Assembly (NCBI GenBank): GCA_003694875.1
Contig: RFJN01000429.1
Location: 1 to 5,700, forward strand
Origin: Planctomycetota bacterium
Lineage (GTDB): Bacteria; Planctomycetota; J058; J103
DNA length: 5,700 nucleotides
Reading direction: 5' to 3'
Shown here: piece by piece, positions 1 to 4,834 of the stretch
How positions within the stretch are numbered: position 1 is the stretch's first letter
Layout: each line of letters opens with the position of its first letter
Made by a program: the position numbers and the translations under genes
Notes under the pieces: generated by a model
Database searches by the model: none
What the model was told of the DNA's origin: nothing
What the model saw: the letters and a program-made list of their open reading frames with translations, nothing else

Positions 1-1208
1 ACGAGCAGGGCATCGGCCCATGCGGCGCGTGCGAGGCTGTCACCGCTCGGGCCGAAGTCGGCGATCAGTTCCAGGTCTCGGACGCCACGTACATCGAGAG
101 CGATCTCGCGCGGCGGATCCTCGGTCGACAGCAGCAGACCGTGTTCGCCCAGCAGCGGCTTGCCGTCGGCGAGCACCTGGAAGACGACGGTGCCGACGAC
201 CGTGCGCGCCTGCCGTGCGGTGTCGTCGAGCCCGATCACGGCGCGAAGGGTCTCGAACCGCTGTGCGAGCGGATATCGCAGGCGCGTGTAGGCATGCATC
301 CCGAGCCCCTTGCGGTAGCGCTTGCCCCCGAGCCGCAGCGGCCCTCCGGTGACGCAGCCGTCGCGGCGGTAGGGAAACGACACCGAGATCACCTGGCTGC
401 GCTGCTCGACCTCGGCGGGCTCCATGTCCGAGAGGTAGCGGAAGCGGCCGCCGGGGAACCAGACCGCGGAGATCGTCTCGAGTGGCAGGGTCGCGGTCTG
501 CTGCGTCGCCCACAGCTGCAGGCGCAGCTGCCCGTTGTCGAGGCCGAGCAGGCGGCCGGTCAGGATCGAGCCGTCGACGAGTTCGACGCGCGCGGTGCGT
601 GCGTCGGTCCTGTTGGAAACCGGGCCAAGCGGTGCGAGGCGCACCCCCAGGGCGGTCTCGGGGCTGAAGCGCGCTTGCCCGAGTCCGTCCCACTCCCCCG
701 ACACGCCGTCGGGCCCGATCGACTCGAGCGCTCCCTCGCGGCGGACCCACGTGCGCAGCACGACCTGGTCGCGTTCGGGATCGTGCGGCAGCAGTTGCTC
801 CCGGAAGCGGCGCAGTTCGGCGGCGTCGTGCGGATACGCGACGGCCGCGACGCGGTCGAGCGGCAGCTGCAGCGCGCCGGCTGCCGGATGGTGCACGGTG
901 ATCGAGTCCACGTCCCCGCCGGTGATCTGCCCCCGGATCTCGTCGCCGTTGCGGAGAAAGAGGTGGGGGGTGCCGAAATCCGGCGCGGAGCGGCCGCGGT
1001 TCGGCCAGCGGATGGAGCCGACGTCCGAGGCCGGGATCTGCCGGTCGCCGAGATCGATCTCGAGCCGCCCCCCCCGCTCGACGATCCGGCGAATCGTTGC
1101 GCGGCTATCCCCGTCGACCGTCTGAACGGTGGCGGGTCCGGCGTGCGCCGCGGGGGCGAAGAGGACGCTCACGAGGCCCAGGGCCCACCCGGTTCGAAGC
1201 TTTGGCAT
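1..1208 (-). CDS. Exported NPCBM-domain protein with repeated beta modules (3' end cut by window)
   Basis: The reading frame stays open from an ATG at 1208 to the window edge: 402 codons plus two bases, with no stop seen. Residues 1-23 form a signal peptide (basic MPKLR, hydrophobic core, AHA|G cleavage site). Residues about 27-69, 82-126 and 208-252 repeat one pattern: V/L-x-L-x-DG, a G or basic turn, alternating hydrophobics, then (L)P(L)xxI/VxxI/V and an aromatic-proline end. They are probably small Sm-like beta barrels. Residues 253-265 hold GGRFRYLSDMEP, followed at about 272-402 by an NPCBM domain (GGPLRLGGKRYRKGLGMHAY, then a VxGLDD-type strand, VFQVLADGK, and a DFGPSGD segment). NPCBM is a putative carbohydrate-binding fold, so binding of surface polysaccharide is inferred. 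No catalytic domain is visible; one could follow beyond the window, although the domain looks nearly complete. AGGAGG at 1213-1218 supports this start. The gene is divergent from the pilin operon, and a functional link to it is unproven. The family is sure, the role is not. Confidence 0.9.
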   Translation of the reverse strand, partial: MPKLRTGWALGLVSVLFAPAAHAGPATVQTVDGDSRATIRRIVERGGRLEIDLGDRQIPASDVGSIRWPNRGRSAPDFGTPHLFLRNGDEIRGQITGGDVDSITVHHPAAGALQLPLDRVAAVAYPHDAAELRRFREQLLPHDPERDQVVLRTWVRREGALESIGPDGVSGEWDGLGQARFSPETALGVRLAPLGPVSNRTDARTARVELVDGSILTGRLLGLDNGQLRLQLWATQQTATLPLETISAVWFPGGRFRYLSDMEPAEVEQRSQVISVSFPYRRDGCVTGGPLRLGGKRYRKGLGMHAYTRLRYPLAQRFETLRAVIGLDDTARQARTVVGTVVFQVLADGKPLLGEHGLLLSTEDPPREIALDVRGVRDLELIADFGPSGDSLARAAWADALL

Positions 1209-1212
1209 GCGG

Positions 1213-1218
1213 CCTCCT
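1213..1218 (-). promoter_or_regulatory. Shine-Dalgarno sequence of the NPCBM gene
   Basis: On the minus strand a perfect AGGAGG lies four bases before the ATG at 1208. The spacing is a little short but workable. It sets the start that gives a well-formed signal peptide and supports the minus strand as coding here, against a long open frame on the plus strand over the same bases. Confidence 0.75.
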
Positions 1219-1258
1219 GCGCTTCGTACTGGATTCACGGCTTGGCGCCGCCCGGCTC

Positions 1259-1286
1259 ATGGTAGCACAGCGGCGGATCTGGAAAA
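1259..1286 (-). promoter_or_regulatory. Weak sigma-70-like promoter candidate for the NPCBM gene
   Basis: Reading the minus strand, TGC followed by TACCAT (1264-1259) resembles an extended -10 box, matching TATAAT at four of six bases. TTTTCC (1286-1281), 16 bases upstream, is a poor -35 box, matching three of six. Transcription would start near 1252 and leave a leader of about 44 bases. In such GC-rich DNA this is only the best of several weak candidates. Confidence 0.18.
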
Positions 1287-1325
1287 CACCGCCGCGCAGC
1301 GCGGACCCGACGTGCAGCGATCCCC

Positions 1326-1340
1326 GGTTGTCAGACAACC
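1326..1340. repeat. Perfect palindrome GGTTGTC-A-GACAACC, candidate operator
   Basis: The two 7-base arms are exactly complementary around a single central A. The one-base centre makes an RNA hairpin unlikely with all pairs formed, which favours a binding site for a dimeric DNA-binding protein. It ends 12 bases before the GG of the -24/-12 promoter candidate at 1353-1354 and lies about 118 bases upstream of the NPCBM start codon, so it could act on either divergent gene. The regulator is unknown and is not encoded in the window. Confidence 0.4.
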
Positions 1341-1350
1341 ACTCCGGTGT

Positions 1351-1366
1351 TGGGCACGAGTCATGC
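1351..1366 (+). promoter_or_regulatory. Candidate sigma-54 (-24/-12) promoter of the pilin operon
   Basis: The bases TGGGCACGAGTCATGC carry GG at 1353-1354, then exactly ten bases, then GC at 1365-1366, which is the invariant GG-N10-GC frame of RpoN promoters. The -24 element reads GGCACG, identical to consensus after its first T. The -12 element reads ATGC against TTGC, and the preceding T is a G here. Transcription would start near 1378, leaving a leader of about 240 bases before the pilin start at 1620. RpoN with an activator such as PilR drives pilin genes in several bacteria, which makes the call plausible. A chance match is possible, and no regulator gene is in view. Confidence 0.35.
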
Positions 1367-1377
1367 GCACGACGGGC

Positions 1378-1443
1378 GTGTCGGAAGAGTGGAATGTTCT
1401 AGGACGCAATGGGTTGCGCTTCTGTCGTCGGAGACTCCGACAC
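1378..1443 (+). other. Possible structured mRNA leader with two exclusive pairings
   Basis: GTGTCGGA at 1378-1385 is complementary to TCCGACAC at 1436-1443, which would close a 66-base domain. The same 3' segment can instead fold locally with 1427-1433 (GTCGGAG with CTCCGAC). Inside the domain, CGCAA and TTGCG around 1405-1418 form a 5-bp stem with a TGGG loop, and CGGAAG (1382-1387) can pair with CTTCTG (1419-1424). Mutually exclusive stems are typical of attenuators and riboswitches. No known riboswitch core was recognised, and GC-rich DNA yields such pairings easily. Confidence 0.25.
1427..1441. repeat. Perfect palindrome GTCGGAG-A-CTCCGAC
   Basis: This is a second 15-base palindrome with exact 7-base arms and a central A, of the same geometry as the one at 1326-1340 but different sequence. 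The centres are 101 bases apart. It lies about 50 bases downstream of the predicted start site, so it could be a DNA operator or, with a three-base loop, a 6-bp RNA stem. No T-run follows, so it is not a simple terminator. Confidence 0.35.
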
Positions 1444-1485
1444 AGGGAGGGACCACCGGGTTCGGTCGAGATGGGGAGAAATGCC

Positions 1486-1557
1486 ATGAGGTTGGTTTGG
1501 TGTGGAAGTTTTGCCGGCAAGGGCGTCGCCGGCCACGGCGCGGAGGTCTCGCGATGA
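1486..1557 (+). CDS. Possible 23-residue leader peptide ORF
   Basis: An ATG at 1486 has GGGGAG at 1473-1478, seven bases upstream, and opens a 23-codon frame (MRLVWCGSFAGKGVAGHGAE followed by VSR) ending in TGA at 1555-1557. An in-frame ATG at 1471 would add five residues. The stop overlaps an ATG at 1554 as ATGA, the same junction seen at two gene boundaries downstream. That ATG is in frame with the PilX-like gene and has GGAGG at 1542-1546. The peptide matches no family I know and has no clear membrane segment. It could be a coupling leader or chance. Confidence 0.25.
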   Translation: MRLVWCGSFAGKGVAGHGAEVSR

Positions 1558-1604
1558 CACGGGATCGCTGGTGGAAGTGGTTCGGGCAGGTAAACGGGGC
1601 CGCA

Positions 1605-1612
1605 GGAAGGAG
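1605..1612 (+). promoter_or_regulatory. Shine-Dalgarno sequence deciding the PilX-like start
   Basis: GGAAGGAG ends seven bases before the ATG at 1620. Starting there gives the short, basic leader MRRSQRG that is usual for PilX-like proteins. A rival start at 1554 (with GGAGG at 1542-1546) would give a 29-residue leader containing WWKWF. It cannot be excluded. Confidence 0.7.
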
Positions 1613-1619
1613 TAGACGC

Positions 1620-3665
1620 ATGAGGCGAAGCCAGCGAGGTGTGGCGCTCGTCGGGGCCATGGTGTGGTCGGCCGCGATGATCGGTGTGGTGGTGGTGGCG
1701 GTGCTCGTCACCCAGAGCCGGCAGAAGGAGGTCGCCGAACGCAGCGACAACGCCCGTGTGCTCCATGCGTGCGAGCGTGCGCTCGCGCTCAAGGCGCACC
1801 AGATCTCGCAAAACGGGGACGTGCAGCCCATCACGGTCACGATCGACGGGGTGGACGTGGCGGTCACGCCCGCGCAGGGTGCGGCGGCCGGGGATGTCGC
1901 GATCGATGTCGAGGCGGTGGCGACCTACCGCGATGGCTCGAACGCCGATCGCGTGGTGCAGGTGCTTGCGACGCTTCGCAAGAAGCCGCAACTGGCGGGA
2001 TACCTCCGCGGGGCGGTCTTCGCCACGGGTGCGCTGACGCTGCGCGGCGACGTCACGACCGAGTCGTTCCTCGGTGACCAGGGCTATCCGGCCGCCGACA
2101 ACCGCTTTGCCAATGGCAACGTCGGGGCCAACGGCGCCGTTGCCCTCAGCGCGATCAGCGTCACCAGCGAATACGGTGGGGTCGCGGAAGCTCCGGCCGG
2201 TGGCGAGGGCGTCGACGAGGCGCGTTACGAGAGCGAAGCGTCGGACGAGGGCGAAGCCGAGGCGGCGTCGGATTCGGACGCGGACGCGAGTGATTCGACG
2301 GCGGAATCGGACAGGGAAGCGAGCGATTCCACAGGAGGAGCCGACGAGCACGACGGGCAGGAGGATGAGGACGCCGGCAGTGGGGGGCTCGGCGGCTTCG
2401 TGGGGAGCGCTCCCGCCAAACTGGTTCACAAGCACCTTCGCAAACTTGGGCGCAGTCGTCGTGGTGCGCGGCGTGCCGAGCCCGACGACGATGAAGCCGC
2501 GGATTCGGGGGCGGCGTCGGAATCGCACGAGAACGAAGCAGAAGCCGACTCGGGTCAGCGGGTAGACGGGAGCGAGGCAGAGGAGGACGGCGCTGCCGAG
2601 GAGAGCGACGGCGAAAGGGAGCAAAACGACTCCACCAACGGGACGAGCGGCGAGACCGCGGGCGGCACGGCCACATTGACCGTTGCACCGCGCGTCGACG
2701 GCTTTGTCGAGTATTCGGACCCGGCGCTCGCCACCATCGCCCCCGAGGCGCAGGTGGCCGGCCAGCGCAAGCTTGCCGCGCCGCCCGTACTTCCGGATCT
2801 CGTGGGCTCGCAGTTCGACGACGCGTGGACCGGGACAAAGAACAATCCGACCGTCCTCGTCGACGGCGTCGCGCAGCAGCCGGCGGCGCAGGGGCAACTC
2901 ACGATCGACGGCGGGGAGGCAGCGCTCGCCGAAGGGGTCTACGTCCTCGATCGTCTGGTGCTCGCCAACGGCGCGTATCTCACCGTCTCGGGCAAGGTGC
3001 AGATCTTCGCCAACGACGTGCAACTGCTCGACGGCTCGGTCCTCGACGTCTCCGGTGGCACGGTCGAGCTGTTCTACAAGGACAGTTGGAAGCTCACCAA
3101 CGGAGCGCAGGTCTTCAACGGCCTCGAAGCCGACGGTTCGCTGCGGACCGAGGATTTCGTCGCGCTCGGGCTTGCGGGCTCGGCCCTCGAGATCACCGGT
3201 GGCGCCGAGGTGACCGGGCTGGTCTACAGCCCCGAAGGCGACGTGTCGGCCGAGGATCTGCACCTTATGGGGGCTCTCGTCGGCCACCAGGTCGAGGTCG
3301 TCGGGAACGTGGTGGCGAGCTATACGCCGCCCGCCACCAACGGAGCGAACGCAAGCGCCGGCGGTTGGGTCATCACCTCGAGCGGCGCACTGCTGCAGTT
3401 CGACGAGTCGCTCGCCGGACGCGTGGGTACCGAGGTCGGGCGCACCTACGGCGTGCAGTCGCTTGCGGAACAAGGTGTGCGCAACGAGATGTCGCAGGCC
3501 CTGCAGGCCCACCAGGCGACCAAGGCAGCCGCGCCAGCCGGCAATGCCGCGGGCAACGCGGCGACCACGGGGGGCAACCCCTCCTCCCCGGTCGTCGCTT
3601 CGCCCAACGGCGGTGGTGGCTCGGCGAATGCCGGCGCTGCCGCTCCTTCTGGGCTGGTCCAATGA
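1620..3665 (+). CDS. PilX-like minor pilin with beta-helix-like C-terminal region and acidic insertion
   Basis: The 681-residue product starts MRRSQRGVALVGAM: a basic leader, a likely prepilin-peptidase site after Gly7, then a hydrophobic helix to about residue 30 (membrane segment or pilus core). Position +5 is Gly rather than Glu, as in some PilX/GspK-type tip proteins. Residues about 45-120 form the pilin-like head. From about 128 the sequence resembles PilX-like proteins with a right-handed beta-helix-like domain (the family I recall as DUF7305): GAVFATGALTLRGD and NGNVGANGAVALS, then residues 436-568 with repeated NG/GG turns, and an LLQFDESL ending at 591-598. Residues about 189-345 are an acidic insertion (separate entry). 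The C-terminus (about 632-681) is Ala/Gly/Asn-rich and probably disordered. At 681 residues it is several times longer than classical PilX. The stop overlaps the next start as ATGA. A surface-exposed tip or adhesive role is inferred. The class is fairly certain, the exact role is not. Confidence 0.85.
   Translation: MRRSQRGVALVGAMVWSAAMIGVVVVAVLVTQSRQKEVAERSDNARVLHACERALALKAHQISQNGDVQPITVTIDGVDVAVTPAQGAAAGDVAIDVEAVATYRDGSNADRVVQVLATLRKKPQLAGYLRGAVFATGALTLRGDVTTESFLGDQGYPAADNRFANGNVGANGAVALSAISVTSEYGGVAEAPAGGEGVDEARYESEASDEGEAEAASDSDADASDSTAESDREASDSTGGADEHDGQEDEDAGSGGLGGFVGSAPAKLVHKHLRKLGRSRRGARRAEPDDDEAADSGAASESHENEAEADSGQRVDGSEAEEDGAAEESDGEREQNDSTNGTSGETAGGTATLTVAPRVDGFVEYSDPALATIAPEAQVAGQRKLAAPPVLPDLVGSQFDDAWTGTKNNPTVLVDGVAQQPAAQGQLTIDGGEAALAEGVYVLDRLVLANGAYLTVSGKVQIFANDVQLLDGSVLDVSGGTVELFYKDSWKLTNGAQVFNGLEADGSLRTEDFVALGLAGSALEITGGAEVTGLVYSPEGDVSAEDLHLMGALVGHQVEVVGNVVASYTPPATNGANASAGGWVITSSGALLQFDESLAGRVGTEVGRTYGVQSLAEQGVRNEMSQALQAHQATKAAAPAGNAAGNAATTGGNPSSPVVASPNGGGGSANAGAAAPSGLVQ
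2184..2654 (+). other. Acidic Ser/Asp/Glu-rich insertion with a basic core, inside the PilX-like protein
   Basis: Residues about 189-345 interrupt the beta-helix-like domain between VTSEYGGVAEAP and the strand GGTATLTVAP. The first arm (about 189-265) has no Lys and two Arg, and is rich in Asp, Glu, Ser and Ala with near-repeats such as DASDSTAES and EASDSTGG. Residues 266-288 (about 2415-2483) switch to nine Lys/Arg plus two His in KLVHKHLRKLGRSRRGARR, preceded by a Gly-rich hydrophobic run (GGLGGFVG). A second acidic arm (about 287-345) follows. The reading frame continues without interruption, so this looks like a real part of the protein. It is probably disordered, and calcium binding or internal charge pairing is inference. 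Confidence 0.7.
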
Positions 3666-4183
3666 GCCAGATTCCGGCCATCGCACGATCCACGCTGGCG
3701 GGCGACGCCCGCCAGCGTGGCTTCACGCTCGTCGAGGTCATGGTCGCGCTGGTCGTGCTCGCGATCAGCGCGCTTGCCATGCAACTCGCCCTGGGCGTGA
3801 CGACGCGACTCAACGGCCAGAACGCCAGGCTGTCGCTCGCACGCACCGCCGTCGCCGACAAGATCGAGGAACTGGCGGCCCTCGAACCGGTCGAGATCGT
3901 CGCCACCTATGGGAGCCCAGGCGGCGTTGGCTTCAACGTGCCTACGTTCACGCCGCCGCCGCAGACGCAACAGGTCGGGTTGATCGAGGTGTTGACCGAA
4001 GCGCAGGCGAGTGCAGAACTCGGGACGCCGCTCGACCTCGACGGCGACGGGATCTACTCCGAGACCGAGCCGCCGCATGCCGGATTCACCGCCGCGTTTG
4101 TCCGGGTGAGCGTCCAGTGGACCAACGACGGCAGCGATTCGAACGTCGTGCGCAGCGCAGAACTCATTCTGCCGAGTCTCTGA
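3662..4183 (+). CDS. PilV-like minor pilin / type II secretion pseudopilin
   Basis: The 173-residue product has a classical class III signal: a 20-residue leader ending DARQRG, cleaved before FTLVEVMVAL, with Glu at mature position +5 and a hydrophobic helix to about residue 45. This is the site for PilD-type prepilin peptidase cleavage and N-methylation. The amphipathic helix (LARTAVADKIEELAAL, 59-74) resembles PilV/GspI proteins. The globular part is short and ends in a beta strand region (FVRVSVQWTNDG, RSAELILP). Residues 125-136 form an EF-hand-like loop (D-x-D-x-DG, Glu at position 12). The start overlaps the PilX-like stop as ATGA, implying translational coupling. The frame is open far upstream, but the prepilin leader fixes the start at 3662. 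The first codons also form a strong hairpin. PilV versus GspI cannot be decided here. Confidence 0.9.
   Translation: MSQIPAIARSTLAGDARQRGFTLVEVMVALVVLAISALAMQLALGVTTRLNGQNARLSLARTAVADKIEELAALEPVEIVATYGSPGGVGFNVPTFTPPPQTQQVGLIEVLTEAQASAELGTPLDLDGDGIYSETEPPHAGFTAAFVRVSVQWTNDGSDSNVVRSAELILPSL
3690..3720 (+). repeat. Perfect 14-bp inverted repeat in the PilV-like leader codons
   Basis: CCACGCTGGCGGGC (3690-3703) and GCCCGCCAGCGTGG (3707-3720) are exactly complementary around a three-base GAC. The RNA hairpin would be very stable and begins 28 bases after the start codon's first base. It codes for residues 10-20, ending at the prepilin cleavage site. There is no T-run, so it is not a standard terminator. 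It could slow or gate translation, mark an RNA-processing site, or be a REP-like element caught in the gene. Confidence 0.8.
4034..4069 (+). other. EF-hand-like calcium loop in the PilV-like protein
   Basis: Residues 125-136 (DLDGDGIYSETE) place Asp at loop positions 1, 3 and 5, Gly at 6, a hydrophobic Tyr at 8, Ser at 9 and Glu at 12, which matches the calcium-coordinating EF-hand loop. The flanking helices of a true EF-hand are not obvious. Dockerin-like or PilY1-like calcium loops use the same ligands. Calcium binding is inferred from the motif only. Confidence 0.5.
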
Positions 4184-4200
4184 GAGCCGAACCGACCCAC

Positions 4201-4208
4201 GAGGAGGG
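4201..4208 (+). promoter_or_regulatory. Shine-Dalgarno sequence of the PilW-like gene
   Basis: GAGGAGGG lies five bases before the ATG at 4214 in the 30-base gap after the PilV-like stop. It is among the strongest ribosome sites in the window, so this gene, unlike its neighbours, does not need an overlapping stop for initiation. Confidence 0.75.
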
Positions 4209-4213
4209 GACGC

Positions 4214-4834
4214 ATGAGCGGGCCAGTGCAACGCCACGGCGAGCGAGGGGTGTCGCTGATCAGCCTCGTGATCGGTATGACCATCATGCTGATCATGTTC
4301 GCGATCTCGGCCGTGGCGACCGTCGCCACCCAGACCGTCAATGCGGACCAGCAGGTGCGCGAGAACGCGCGCCACAACGCCGATACGGCTCGCGCCTTCG
4401 TCGTTCGTCGACTGCGCTATGCGCCGGCGGCTCTCGTGGCCCTTCAGGTGGCCGTGCCCGCCAATTCCGTCACGAATCCTCCGCCGAGCCAGGTCTATCG
4501 ACGGGCAACCTTCCAGATCGCGGTGGCCACCGATCCGAACGGCAACCCCGTGTGGGGACCCGTGGCCGCGCTCGAATTCATTCCCCCCGCTGCCGGTCAG
4601 CCCGGCCGGCTCACCTACACCCCCGACCTCGCCCTCGAGCCTCCCATCGTCGTGGCGACCGACATCACCGAGGGGTTCTTCTACTTCGATCTTGGCGGCG
4701 CGACGGCCGCCGTCGGCGAGCGGGCGTTGCGCTTTCGGGTCGAATCGAGCGCAACCCTGTCGGACGGGAGCACGGTGGTGGCCGGCAGCGAACTTGGTGA
4801 TCACACCGTTGCCTTGCGCGGAGTGCAGCCATGA
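4214..4834 (+). CDS. PilW-like minor pilin / pseudopilin
   Basis: The 206-residue product begins with a 12-residue leader ending HGERG, then VSLISLVIGMTIMLIMFAIS, a hydrophobic helix to about residue 38. The pattern G|(F/V)SLI-x-L and the following helix ADQQVRENARHNADTARAFV match PilW (and distantly GspJ) minor pilins, whose next segment is an exported beta-rich head (here about 96-206, ending in the paired strands LRFRVESSATL and DHTVALRG). Mature position +5 is Ser (residue 17) where PilW normally has Glu. The head contains no cysteines, so no disulfide stabilisation is expected. The gene sits third in the pilin cluster, and its stop overlaps the next start as ATGA. It would sit in the inner membrane before assembly and probably joins the tip complex. 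The family call rests on the N-terminus and gene order, because the head is too divergent to place by eye. Confidence 0.75.
   Translation: MSGPVQRHGERGVSLISLVIGMTIMLIMFAISAVATVATQTVNADQQVRENARHNADTARAFVVRRLRYAPAALVALQVAVPANSVTNPPPSQVYRRATFQIAVATDPNGNPVWGPVAALEFIPPAAGQPGRLTYTPDLALEPPIVVATDITEGFFYFDLGGATAAVGERALRFRVESSATLSDGSTVVAGSELGDHTVALRGVQP

Larger units (their letters stand above)
1209..1619. other. Divergent intergenic region, 411 bases
   Basis: This is the only stretch over 300 bases without a firm gene. It separates the minus-strand NPCBM gene from the plus-strand pilin operon, so it should hold promoters for both. It contains two perfect odd-length palindromes (1326-1340 and 1427-1441), a -24/-12 promoter candidate (1351-1366), a region able to pair in two ways (1378-1443) and a possible leader ORF (1471 or 1486 to 1557). 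GCCGGC occurs twice at about 1514-1534, able to form a 6-bp stem just before a GGAGG. No tRNA, rRNA or insertion-sequence end was seen. Confidence 0.8.

Noticed and set aside
141..1265. Long plus-strand open frame (374 codons) over the NPCBM gene
   Set aside because: No recognisable domains. The minus strand has a signal peptide, AGGAGG and an NPCBM domain over the same bases.
1427..1441. Intrinsic terminator at the second palindrome
   Set aside because: The stem is short and is followed by CACAGGGAGG, not a T-run.
1378..1445. c-di-GMP-I (GEMM) riboswitch, suggested by GGACGCAA at about 1401-1409
   Set aside because: The partner segments and tetraloop-receptor arrangement of that riboswitch could not be found, so only a generic structured leader is proposed.
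2825..3661. Upstream extension of the PilV-like frame (279 codons)
   Set aside because: Its translation is Arg-rich and overlaps the beta-helix-coding part of the PilX-like gene. The prepilin leader and ATGA overlap fix the start at 3662.
1257..3686. 809-codon minus-strand open frame opposite the PilX-like gene
   Set aside because: It is low-complexity Arg/Gly/Val-rich sequence with no domain and no clear start. It mirrors GC-biased codons of the real plus-strand gene.
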